NCBI GenBank assembly: GCA_023262365.1 | Contig: JALRBF010000251.1 | Location: 1-5,638 of the forward strand | Origin: Burkholderiaceae bacterium | Lineage (GTDB): Bacteria; Pseudomonadota; Gammaproteobacteria; Burkholderiales; Burkholderiaceae_C | DNA length: 5,638 nucleotides | Direction: 5' to 3' | Program-made: the position numbers and the translations under genes | Shown here: positions 1 to 5,638 of the stretch, in pieces | Position numbering within the stretch: position 1 is the first letter of the stretch | Layout: every line of letters starts with the position of its first letter | The notes under the pieces: model-generated | The model's database searches: none | What the model was told of the DNA's origin: nothing | Seen by the model: the letters and a program-made list of their open reading frames with translations, nothing else

Positions 1-425
1 GCCGCCGCCGCGGCCTTGATATGTTGCAAAGGATACCCCCGTTCCTCGTAGTAACGCCAGCGCGCCCGCGCCGCCTCTACCTGGGCGGCTTCGTCGCCCA
101 CCACCTCAATCAACCGCTCGTAGCGCTCAAACCCAGGCGCCACCTGATGCCCCAAATGCACCAACCAGCCTCTTGGGGTGACCAACGTTAAGTCCTCGGT
201 GAGCCACACCACAGAGCGGGCCAGCACCTCGGGCGAGGCCTGTGCGCGGCAATGGGGCAAAAACGCCTCATCACCCAGGGCCCAAATGCTGTGACTGAGC
301 TGCTCAAGGGTGGGCGCGTCGGCCAACACCACCAGCGGCTGCTGCTGACGCAGCGCCTTGCGCACCAGGCGCGCGGTATAGGCCACAGGCTGGGCCACTT
401 GGGTGTGAAACAGGCATTCGGTCAT
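1..425 (-). CDS. holC: DNA polymerase III chi subunit (HolC), 3' end cut by window edge
   Basis: Chi is an accessory subunit of the polymerase III clamp-loader assembly; it pairs with psi and binds single-stranded DNA-binding protein on the lagging strand. The reverse strand from ATG at 425 reads MTECLFHTQVAQPVAYTARL and stays open for 141 codons to the left edge without a stop. Recognisable HolC features are the N-terminal LFHTQV strand, the AYTARLVRKAL helix (about 16-26), the LSHSIWALGDEAFLPH block (43-58) and the C-terminal RWRYYEERGYPLQHIK segment (122-137). Chi proteins are usually about 140-150 residues, so only a few residues should be missing. The start overlaps the pepA stop as ATGA (425-422), and no Shine-Dalgarno sequence is visible, suggesting translational coupling. 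The pepA-holC order is common in proteobacteria. Family assignment is by recognition, without a profile search. Confidence 0.92.
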   Translation of the reverse strand, partial: MTECLFHTQVAQPVAYTARLVRKALRQQQPLVVLADAPTLEQLSHSIWALGDEAFLPHCRAQASPEVLARSVVWLTEDLTLVTPRGWLVHLGHQVAPGFERYERLIEVVGDEAAQVEAARARWRYYEERGYPLQHIKAAAA

Positions 426-1924
426 GCCCGGGCGCGGCGCCGGCTGGCGCCAACCTGCGCCAACACGTGGTGCACCAGCAACGCCACCGGGCGCGCCGTG
501 GCCCCTTTGGCTGCCCCACTGCGCCAGGCGGTGCCGGCAATGTCCAAATGGGCCCACGCAAAGCCTTTGACAAATCGCTGCAAAAACTTAGCCGCGGTTA
601 CCGAGCCGCCGGCGCGCCCACCGCCCACGTTGGCCACGTCAGCAAAGTGGGTTTTGAGCGCATCGGCATACACCTCGTCCAAGGGCATGCGCCAGCAGCT
701 GTCGCCCGTGGTTTGGCCCGCGTGCAACAGCGAGGCGGCCAGCGCCTCGTCATCGGCGTACATGCCGGTGTGCACATGGCCCAGGGCCACCACACAGGCG
801 CCGGTTAGGGTGGCCACGTCAATCACGTGGCGTGGCTTAAAGCGCTGCACGTAGGTCAGCGCGTCGCACAGCACCAAGCGTCCCTCGGCGTCGGTGTTCA
901 AAATTTCAATGGTCTGGCCGCTCATGCTGGTCACCACGTCGCCAGGCTTGACGGCGGCACCATCGGGCATGTTTTCGCATGCCGCCACCACGGCCACCAC
1001 GTTAATGGCCGGCTTGAGCTCGACCAAGGCGTGCATGGCGCCCAACACCGCGGCTGCACCGCACATGTCAAACTTCATTTCGTCCATGTCGGGGGCGGGC
1101 TTGAGCGAGATGCCGCCAGTATCAAACGTGATGTCCTTGCCCACCAGTGCCACGGGCGGCTCTTGGGCGCTGGCGCCTTGGTAGCGCACCACCACCAACC
1201 GCAGCGGTTGCCTCGAGCCTTGGGCCACGGCCATGAACGCCCCCATGCCCAGACGCGCCACCTCGCGTGGGCCCAGCACCTCGACCTTCACACCGGAGCG
1301 CCGCGCCAGTGGCCTCACCGCATCGGCGAGCAAGCTGGGCGTGGCGTAGTTGGCGGGCCGATTGGCCCACTCGCGCGTAAACGCCATGCCGTTGGCAATG
1401 GCTTGTGCCCGGCTCACCACCTCGCGCAGCCCCGCCACCCGGGCCACGCCCAAGGTGAGCCGACGCGCCACCACGCGCTTGGCGCTGCGCCCGCGGGTGG
1501 TCTCGTAGCGATACCAACCATCGTCAGCACCCAGCACCGCCGCCTCTAGGGTGTGCGCAAGCGGTGTGGCCTTGGGGTTGAGCCCCGAGGCCACCAGCGC
1601 CGCGTGCCGCACCCCGTCGCCGCGCAACTGGGCAAACACCGTGGCCACGGCGCGCCGCGTTGCCGCCGGGGCACCGTCGCCAAGCTGCAGCGCCACCACG
1701 TGTCGCGCCCGCACGCCGGGCAAGGCAAAAGCGCTGACGCTGCCCCCCGCCTGAGCGGGCAGCGCCTTGGCCCGGGCCACCTGACCCAGCCATTGGGCCA
1801 ACGCGTCCGCGCCGTGGAGGGCATCGCCGTGTGCATCCTGCAACACCACCACGGCGTCAAACGGGCCGCGCGCGGCTTGAGCTAACGAAAGGGCTTTGAG
1901 TTCCACGTCCATAATAGGCACCAT
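422..1924 (-). CDS. pepA: Leucyl aminopeptidase (cytosol aminopeptidase, family M17)
   Basis: This cytoplasmic two-metal exopeptidase removes N-terminal residues, preferentially leucine, from peptides; family members form hexamers, and the E. coli protein also binds DNA. The 500-residue product has the usual family length, with a variable N-terminal domain (about 1-160) and the catalytic domain after it. The M17 signature NTDAEGRL lies at 343-350. Expected metal ligands are present: K263, D268, D286, D345 and E347, with catalytic K275 and R349. Each sits seven residues before its E. coli PepA counterpart. One oddity is Asp265 in GKDITFDTGG, where the family normally has glycine (GKG). The start is uncertain: ATG at 1924 (MVPIMDVELK) and ATG at 1912 (MDVELKALSL) are both possible, neither has a clear Shine-Dalgarno, and the second resembles family N-termini more. 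It is divergent from lptF and overlaps holC by four bases. Confidence 0.96.
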   Translation of the reverse strand: MVPIMDVELKALSLAQAARGPFDAVVVLQDAHGDALHGADALAQWLGQVARAKALPAQAGGSVSAFALPGVRARHVVALQLGDGAPAATRRAVATVFAQLRGDGVRHAALVASGLNPKATPLAHTLEAAVLGADDGWYRYETTRGRSAKRVVARRLTLGVARVAGLREVVSRAQAIANGMAFTREWANRPANYATPSLLADAVRPLARRSGVKVEVLGPREVARLGMGAFMAVAQGSRQPLRLVVVRYQGASAQEPPVALVGKDITFDTGGISLKPAPDMDEMKFDMCGAAAVLGAMHALVELKPAINVVAVVAACENMPDGAAVKPGDVVTSMSGQTIEILNTDAEGRLVLCDALTYVQRFKPRHVIDVATLTGACVVALGHVHTGMYADDEALAASLLHAGQTTGDSCWRMPLDEVYADALKTHFADVANVGGGRAGGSVTAAKFLQRFVKGFAWAHLDIAGTAWRSGAAKGATARPVALLVHHVLAQVGASRRRARA

Positions 1925-1942
1925 TGCATGTAGGTTGAACCG
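1908..1942. promoter_or_regulatory. Divergent pepA/lptF start region with a weak -10 candidate
   Basis: Only 18 bases separate the annotated pepA and lptF starts, so any promoter for either operon must lie partly inside the other's coding sequence. On the plus strand CATAAT (1910-1915) matches five of six bases of the sigma-70 -10 consensus and would place transcription start about 20 bases before lptF. No good -35 box is found at 16-18 bases upstream. The lptF ribosome binding site is at best AGG (1932-1934), eight bases before its ATG. If pepA starts at its second ATG (1912), the gap widens to 30 bases. The layout is seen directly; the promoter is a guess. Confidence 0.3.
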
Positions 1943-3016
1943 ATGTTATTCGATAGCGCGTTGCGGCGAGAGTTGAGCCGACGCTTTTGGGCGTCTTGGG
2001 TGGTGATATTCACCATCGTAATGACCATCATGCTCATTCGCACCCTCAGCTTGGCCTCGCGCGGGCAGCTTGACCCCGAAGAAATCACCCTGGCCATGGG
2101 CTACGCCGCGCTGGGGCGCATTGCCACCATTTTGGCCGTTGCGCTGTTGGTCTCGGTCGTGATGGTGCTGGGCCGCATGCAGCGCGAGAGCGAACTGGTG
2201 GTGTGGCTGGCCAACGGCATGGGGCCGGGCCATTTTGTGCGCCCCGTGCTGCGCTTTGCCACCCCCATCGTGGTGGTGATTTTGGCGCTGCAGTGGTGGG
2301 TATGGCCCTGGTCCAACGCCCAGCTTGACCAACTACGCAACCGATTTGAGCAACGCGGTGACTTGCAGCGCATCGAGCCCGGGCGCTTTCAAAGCTCGGC
2401 CGACGGCCGCCGGGTGTTTTTTATCGATCAATCCAGCAACACCGACAACGTGGCCAGCAACGTGTTTATTGCCAGCCAACAAGGGCAGCGTGAGGCGGTG
2501 GTCTCGGCCGCCTCGGGACGTATTGAGCGCGACGACCAAGGCAGCTCCCTGATACTCGATGCCGGGCAACGCATCGAACGCGGCCCCGACGGCAGCAAGG
2601 TGCTGGCGTTTGACCACTATCACGCGCGCGTCACGCAAGAAACCGCCGCTACCTCCAGCGTGGGCATCAAAAGCACGCCCTCGCTGCAACTGTGGCAAAA
2701 CCCATCGCCTTATCGTATGGCCGAGTTGACCTGGCGGCTTGGCCTAGCGGCTGCGGCGTTTAACTTTGCGCTGCTGGCGCTGGCGCTCACCCGAGTCAAC
2801 CCACGCGGCAGCGGCAACGGGTTGTTGCTGGCGTTGCTGGTGGCCGTCATCTACATCAACCTGCTGAGCATTGGCCAGGGCTGGGTGGCCACCCAGCGCA
2901 TGGGGCCGTGGGCACTGTTTGGCGTGCTGCACGGTGGCTTGGCCGGCTTAGCCCTGCTTGCCGTGGCCTGGCGCAGCCGCTGGCGCATGCGCATGCGCCC
3001 CTTGGCTGCGGCATGA
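1943..3016 (+). CDS. lptF: LPS export ABC transporter permease LptF
   Basis: LptF pairs with LptG and the LptB ATPase dimer (LptB2FG) to extract lipopolysaccharide from the inner membrane and pass it to LptC/LptA. The 357-residue product has the family length and order: hydrophobic segments at about 16-36, 56-78 and 104-122, a periplasmic beta-jellyroll domain (about 125-255), then three more segments at about 265-284, 294-312 and 322-343. The cytoplasmic coupling-helix region reads SELVVWLANGMG (83-94). Its Glu84 corresponds to the E. coli LptF residue that contacts LptB. The ALTRVNPRGSGNG block (281-293) after TM4 is also typical of LptF. The C-terminus is Arg-rich (RSRWRMRMR). The ATG at 1943 gives a normal N-terminus (MLFDSALRRELSRRF). 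It heads the plus-strand cluster and overlaps lptG by ATGA at 3013-3016. Confidence 0.95.
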   Translation: MLFDSALRRELSRRFWASWVVIFTIVMTIMLIRTLSLASRGQLDPEEITLAMGYAALGRIATILAVALLVSVVMVLGRMQRESELVVWLANGMGPGHFVRPVLRFATPIVVVILALQWWVWPWSNAQLDQLRNRFEQRGDLQRIEPGRFQSSADGRRVFFIDQSSNTDNVASNVFIASQQGQREAVVSAASGRIERDDQGSSLILDAGQRIERGPDGSKVLAFDHYHARVTQETAATSSVGIKSTPSLQLWQNPSPYRMAELTWRLGLAAAAFNFALLALALTRVNPRGSGNGLLLALLVAVIYINLLSIGQGWVATQRMGPWALFGVLHGGLAGLALLAVAWRSRWRMRMRPLAAA

Positions 3017-4128
3017 AAACCGTACGCAAACTGATTTTTCGCGAAACCGGACGCTCGGTGCTGTTGGCGCTGCTGGGCTTTGTGGCGCTGTTTGTGTTTT
3101 TTGACTTCATCGACGAGCTCGACCAAATCGGACGGGTCTCGGCGCTTGACCCCACCCGGGTATTCAACCCCCTGGATGCCATGGTTGGCATTGCCTTGGG
3201 TCTGCCCTCGCGGGTCTATGAGCTGCTGCCCATTTGCGTACTGATTGGCAGCATTTTTGCCATGGCGCGCTTGGGCCAAAGCTCTGAATTTACGGTATTG
3301 CGCAGCGCCGGGCTTAGCCCATTGCGGGCGCTTAAGCTCACCCTCACAATGGGTCTGGGCTTTGCTTTGCTCACGTTTGTGATGGGCGACTACATCGCGC
3401 CCATTACAGACAAAATACAAACCTTGTCGCGCGCCGAGTTCAACGGTGGCCTTAGCCGCAGCGACCAAGGTGTGTGGCTCAAAGAGCGCACCGCGCAAGG
3501 CAGCGCGGCGGTGCGCGTGAGCGCCATGCGCGGCGACGGCCAACTGCAAAACATACAGGTGTACAACTTTGATGCCAGCGGCGTGCTGCTTGAGCGCATC
3601 GAAGCGCCCCTGGCCAAAACCGACGAGCAGGGCAAGTGGTACTTGCAAAACGCCACCCTCACGCGCTACCTCACCCACCTCAAGCAACCCACCATTGAAC
3701 AAAGCCGCCACCCCAGCCTGCTTTGGCACAGCAACATCAGCACCGGCATGGTCACCTCTGCCATGGTAGACCCCGCGCAGCTCAACACCACCGACTTGTT
3801 TTTGTACGTGCAACACCTACAAGCCAACCAGCAAGACGCGCAAACCCATGAAATCGCGTTTTGGCGCAAGGTGTTTTACCCGTTAAGCAGTTTGGTCATG
3901 ACCTTCATGGCGCTGCCCTTTGCCTACTTGCACACCCGGCGCGGCAGCGTGGCGGAGTTTTTGTTTCTAGGCGTCATGGGGGGTATTGGGTTCTTCTTGC
4001 TTAGCAACATCACCGGCCACATGGGCAACCTCAAAGACTGGCCCCCGTGGTTGGCTGCGGCCAGCCCCAGCGTGGCGTTTTTGCTGTTGTCGTTGGCCAC
4101 ATTTCGTTGGTTGGTGGTGCGTCGGTGA
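3013..4128 (+). CDS. lptG: LPS export ABC transporter permease LptG
   Basis: This is the second transmembrane subunit of LptB2FG and the partner of LptF. The ATG at 3013 gives 371 residues beginning MKTVRKLIFRETGRSVLLAL, a standard LptG start. An in-frame ATG at 2908 would add 35 residues encoded inside lptF and is rejected. Hydrophobic segments lie at about 14-34, 58-86, 105-126, 284-307, 314-334 and 347-367, with a periplasmic jellyroll between the third and fourth. The coupling-helix region SSEFTVLRSAGLSP (90-103) is highly characteristic, and Glu92 matches the LptB-contacting glutamate of E. coli LptG. MALPFAYLHTRRGSVAEFLF (299-318) is the conserved region after TM4. The start overlaps the lptF stop by four bases and the stop overlaps the next gene's GTG, so translation is probably coupled through all three. 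Confidence 0.95.
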   Translation: MKTVRKLIFRETGRSVLLALLGFVALFVFFDFIDELDQIGRVSALDPTRVFNPLDAMVGIALGLPSRVYELLPICVLIGSIFAMARLGQSSEFTVLRSAGLSPLRALKLTLTMGLGFALLTFVMGDYIAPITDKIQTLSRAEFNGGLSRSDQGVWLKERTAQGSAAVRVSAMRGDGQLQNIQVYNFDASGVLLERIEAPLAKTDEQGKWYLQNATLTRYLTHLKQPTIEQSRHPSLLWHSNISTGMVTSAMVDPAQLNTTDLFLYVQHLQANQQDAQTHEIAFWRKVFYPLSSLVMTFMALPFAYLHTRRGSVAEFLFLGVMGGIGFFLLSNITGHMGNLKDWPPWLAAASPSVAFLLLSLATFRWLVVRR

Positions 4129-4494
4129 GCGCCACCGCCTGGGTGTTGCTGGGCCACGGCTCGCGTGACGCGCAGTGGGCGGCGCCGCTTGAGCGGCTGG
4201 CCCAGCAGCTGCGCGAGCTGGCGCATGCGCCCAACTTGGTGGCCTGCGCGTACTTAGAGCACACCCCGCCCACCCTGGCCAAAGTGGCCGACCAACTCGC
4301 ACAAGATGGGGCGCAACACATCACGGTGCTGCCCCTGTTTTTTTTGTATGGGCAAGCACGCGCGTGGCGACTTGCCTGCGCTGATTGCGCAAACCCGTGC
4401 CGCACACCCCGGCATCACCCTCGCATGCCTAGACAGTTTTGGCGAACACCCGCTTTTGGCCCAGTGGGTGGCGCAGGCCTTTGACACGCCATAA
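4125..4494 (+). CDS. cbiX: CbiX-family sirohydrochlorin chelatase-like protein, frame broken at a T8 run
   Basis: Short single-domain CbiX/SirB-type proteins insert a metal (cobalt, or iron for siroheme) into sirohydrochlorin. The GTG at 4125 overlaps the lptG stop as GTGA and starts MSATAWVLLGHGSRDAQWAA. It carries the family LLGHGSR motif (8-14) with His11, the LEHTPPTLA block (44-52) and ITVLPLF (66-72). In the frame as given, the protein then becomes unrelated (LYGQARAWRL) and stops at 4484 after 119 residues. Skipping one base of the T8 run at 4338-4345 gives FFCMGKHARGDLPALIAQTR and runs to a TAA at 4492-4494. The result is a complete 122-residue protein with the second active-site histidine, His78, in GKHAR. 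Possible causes are a sequencing or assembly indel, a real inactivating or phase-variable mutation, or slippage during expression. The exact substrate metal cannot be told from sequence. Confidence 0.85.
4338..4345 (+). repeat. T8 homopolymer at the cbiX frame break
   Basis: Eight consecutive T lie between CCCCTG and GTATGGG. Seven would keep the CbiX-family frame continuous with the spacing expected between LPLF and GKHAR. Homopolymers are the commonest site of indel errors and of natural slippage, and this run stands out in GC-rich coding sequence. Confidence 0.9.
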
Positions 4495-4530
4495 TGCGGT
4501 TTTTCTGCCACGTCGCGCTCGGGCCAACCC

Positions 4531-5271
4531 ATGAACCTGCATCAATTCCGGTTTGTCCAAGAGGCGGTTCGCTGCGGGTTTAACCTCACCGACACCGCCA
4601 AGGCGCTGCACACTTCGCAGCCGGGCATCTCCAAAGCCATTATTGAACTCGAAGACGAGTTGGGCGTAGAGATTTTTGCGCGGCACGGCAAACGCATACG
4701 CGGCCTAACCGAACCGGGTAAGCAGGTGCTGCGCAGCATCGATTTGATTCTGCGCGAAATCGGTAACCTCAAACGCATCGGCCAGCAGTTCTCCCATCAA
4801 GACTCGGGCACGCTGCGCATTGCCACCACCCACACCCAAGCGCGTTACGTGCTGCCCTCACCCATTGCCAAGCTTAGGCAGGCCTACCCCAAGGTAGCGG
4901 TAAGCCTGCACCAGGGCTCGCCCACCGAGGTGGCGCATATGCTGCTCAACGACCAAGCCGACCTGGGCGTGGCAACCGAAGCGCTGGCCGAGTTTGATGA
5001 CTTAATTACCCTGCCCTGCTACGAGTGGCAACACATGGTGGTGGTACCCAAAGGGCACGCCCTAGCGCAGCTTGACGCGTTGCGCCTTGAAGACCTGGCC
5101 AAGTACCCGCTCATGACCTACACCCCGGCCTACACCGGGCGCCACCGCATCGACATGGCGTTTGCCACCCGCCGCATCAAGCCCAACGTGGTGCTTGAGG
5201 CAATCGACTCGGACGTGCTTAAAACTTACGTCGAACTGGGCCTGGGGGTGGGCATCGTGGCCGAAATGGCC
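4531..5271 (+). CDS. cysB: CysB-type LysR family transcriptional regulator, C-terminal part replaced
   Basis: CysB activates sulfur assimilation genes in response to O- or N-acetylserine and is antagonised by sulfide and thiosulfate. The ATG at 4531 gives MNLHQFRFVQEAV, a close match to CysB. The winged helix-turn-helix is at about 1-60 (LTDTAKALHTSQPGISKAI), then a linker helix, then the effector domain from about 92. Residues reported to line the sulfate/ligand site of Klebsiella CysB are all present at the same numbers: Thr100, Thr102, Gln103, Thr149, Trp166 and Thr202. The conserved stretch EAIDSDVLKTYVELGLGVGI (223-242) is intact. Homology ends at residue 247 (EMA). The LFG-N-TRVAFKRG-type block expected next is absent from every downstream frame. 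The reading frame happens to stay open to the window end at 5638, but that tail is not CysB-like. It begins 36 bases after the restored cbiX stop and has no clear Shine-Dalgarno. Confidence 0.92.
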
Positions 5272-5532
5272 ACCCAGCCCGCCGCCCTTGGCGGCCTTCG
5301 CGGCCTTCCCGCCACTCTTGCTACTGCTCTTGCTGGCCGCCTTGGACGACGACACGATGCTTTCGTCGTCCAGGCTGGTTCCCCGCACGGGCGTCGGCGC
5401 CGACGACTTGTCTTTGCTTTTTTCTTTGGCCACCTTGGGGGTCTTTGGAGCCTTTCCCTCCTTGGCCTCCTTTTCCCTCTTAGCCTTCTTGCGCTCGCGC
5501 CTCGCCTCTTTGGACTCGGCTTCTTCGCTCAT
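5272..5532 (-). CDS. N-terminal exon-like piece of a Lys/Ala/Ser-rich charged protein, probably eukaryotic
   Basis: I do not recognise this gene. The reverse strand from ATG at 5532 begins MSEEAESKEARRERKKAKRE, then a Lys-Pro-rich stretch (KAPKTPKVAKEKSKDKS, 27-43), an acidic patch (SLDDES, 53-58), a poly-Ser/Lys stretch (61-74) and KAAKAAKGGG (76-85). After about residue 86 the frame reads only antisense cysB, so the real protein is cut at the junction. An in-frame TAA at 5556-5554 lies seven codons upstream with no intervening ATG, which supports this start. Residues 1-45 are highly charged and could form a helix. Lysine is mostly AAG and two of five arginines are AGG, a codon typically rare in GC-rich betaproteobacteria. 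Low-complexity Lys/Ser/Ala N-termini of this kind are typical of eukaryotic proteins. No bacterial ribosome binding site precedes the ATG (CCACCCCACAT). Function is unknown. Confidence 0.45.
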
Positions 5533-5571
5533 ATGTGGGGTGGGTTTGGCAGTTTACTGTTAAGGGCCAAT

Positions 5572-5593
5572 CTGGACGAAAGAAAAGAGAGAG
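5572..5593 (-). other. Possible spliceosomal 3' splice site (polypyrimidine tract + CAG)
   Basis: Read on the minus strand, 5593-5574 is almost entirely C/T (CTCTCTCTTTTCTTT, then CGTC with one G) and ends in CAG at 5574-5572. The ATG of the charged-protein frame follows 40 bases later. This is the layout of a 3' splice acceptor in a 5' untranslated region of a eukaryotic gene. It could also be an untranslated pyrimidine-rich leader, or chance. No branch point or donor site can be confirmed within the window. Confidence 0.25.
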
Positions 5594-5638
5594 CACATTT
5601 GAAAAAATCGCCGGGAGTGAGGAACGCCAAATCCAGTA

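Larger units (their letters stand above)
5272..5638. other. Foreign, probably eukaryotic segment joined to cysB (chimeric contig end)
   Basis: From about 5266-5283 rightward the sequence loses cysB similarity in all frames and changes character. The plus strand becomes pyrimidine-rich in blocks (CTCCTTTTCCCTCTTAGCC around 5470), and the last 70 bases are A-rich and purine-rich. No bacterial gene can be recognised. The segment runs to the window end without returning to bacterial-type sequence. The best explanation is a mis-joined metagenomic or contaminated assembly end. A true rearrangement is possible but less likely. Confidence 0.6.

Noticed and set aside
827..1549. Long plus-strand open frame (240 codons) antisense to pepA, and a similar 200-codon frame at 252-854
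   Set aside because: Products are His/Arg/Ala-rich with no recognisable family and lie wholly opposite well-supported pepA and holC. Long antisense frames are expected in GC-rich coding DNA.
2908..3012. N-terminal extension of LptG from an upstream ATG
   Set aside because: The extra 35 residues are encoded inside lptF in another frame and do not resemble LptG. ATG at 3013 gives the canonical start and the ATGA overlap.
2851..3816. 321-codon minus-strand open frame antisense to lptF/lptG
   Set aside because: It has low-information composition and spans two confident genes on the other strand, so it is a codon-bias shadow.
4495..4530. Terminator between cbiX and cysB (a short T run follows the cbiX stop)
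   Set aside because: No GC-rich hairpin precedes the TTTTT, and the spacing is only 36 bases, so co-transcription is at least as likely.
5530..5535. CATATG (NdeI site) at the foreign frame's start codon, suggesting a cloning vector
   Set aside because: No vector ribosome binding site, tag or promoter precedes it. The upstream sequence looks natural, and a six-base site is easily met by chance.
5272..5638. Open plus-strand continuation of the cysB frame to the window end as a novel C-terminal domain
   Set aside because: The tail is Leu/Gly/Arg-rich with no CysB features. It is the antisense of a more plausible minus-strand frame, and its openness is explained by GC- and pyrimidine-rich sequence.

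Overview
The first ~5.27 kb is GC-rich bacterial DNA of betaproteobacterial type, most likely order Burkholderiales and perhaps Comamonadaceae-like. This rests on recognised protein families and gene order (holC-pepA facing lptF-lptG, then a short CbiX and a CysB-type LysR regulator). I could not run a search, so the lineage is an inference.

Layout: on the minus strand, pepA (leucyl aminopeptidase, 1924-422) is followed by holC (DNA polymerase III chi subunit, 425 to the left edge, cut by the window), joined by an ATGA overlap. On the plus strand, starting 18 bases from the pepA start, come lptF (1943-3016) and lptG (3013-4128), also joined by an ATGA overlap. A small CbiX-family gene follows (GTG start at 4125, overlapping the lptG stop as GTGA). 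Then comes a cysB-like regulator from 4531. LptF and LptG are the two membrane subunits of the lipopolysaccharide-exporting ABC transporter. The CbiX and CysB genes both point to siroheme and sulfur metabolism, so the plus-strand cluster joins outer-membrane biogenesis to sulfur assimilation genes.

Two parts of the window are not ordinary. First, the CbiX frame breaks at a run of eight T (4338-4345). One base fewer would restore a full 122-residue protein including its second active-site histidine. Second, the cysB homology stops abruptly at about 5271, after residue 247 of an expected ~310-325. The remaining ~365 bases look unrelated and eukaryotic: on the minus strand they encode the start of a Lys/Ala/Ser-rich charged protein, preceded by an in-frame stop and a polypyrimidine-CAG tract resembling a 3' splice site. 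The simplest reading is a chimeric contig end, not a new bacterial system.

No RNA genes, insertion sequences, CRISPR arrays, convincing terminators or long repeats were seen. No gene-free stretch exceeds 300 bases, apart from the doubtful right end.
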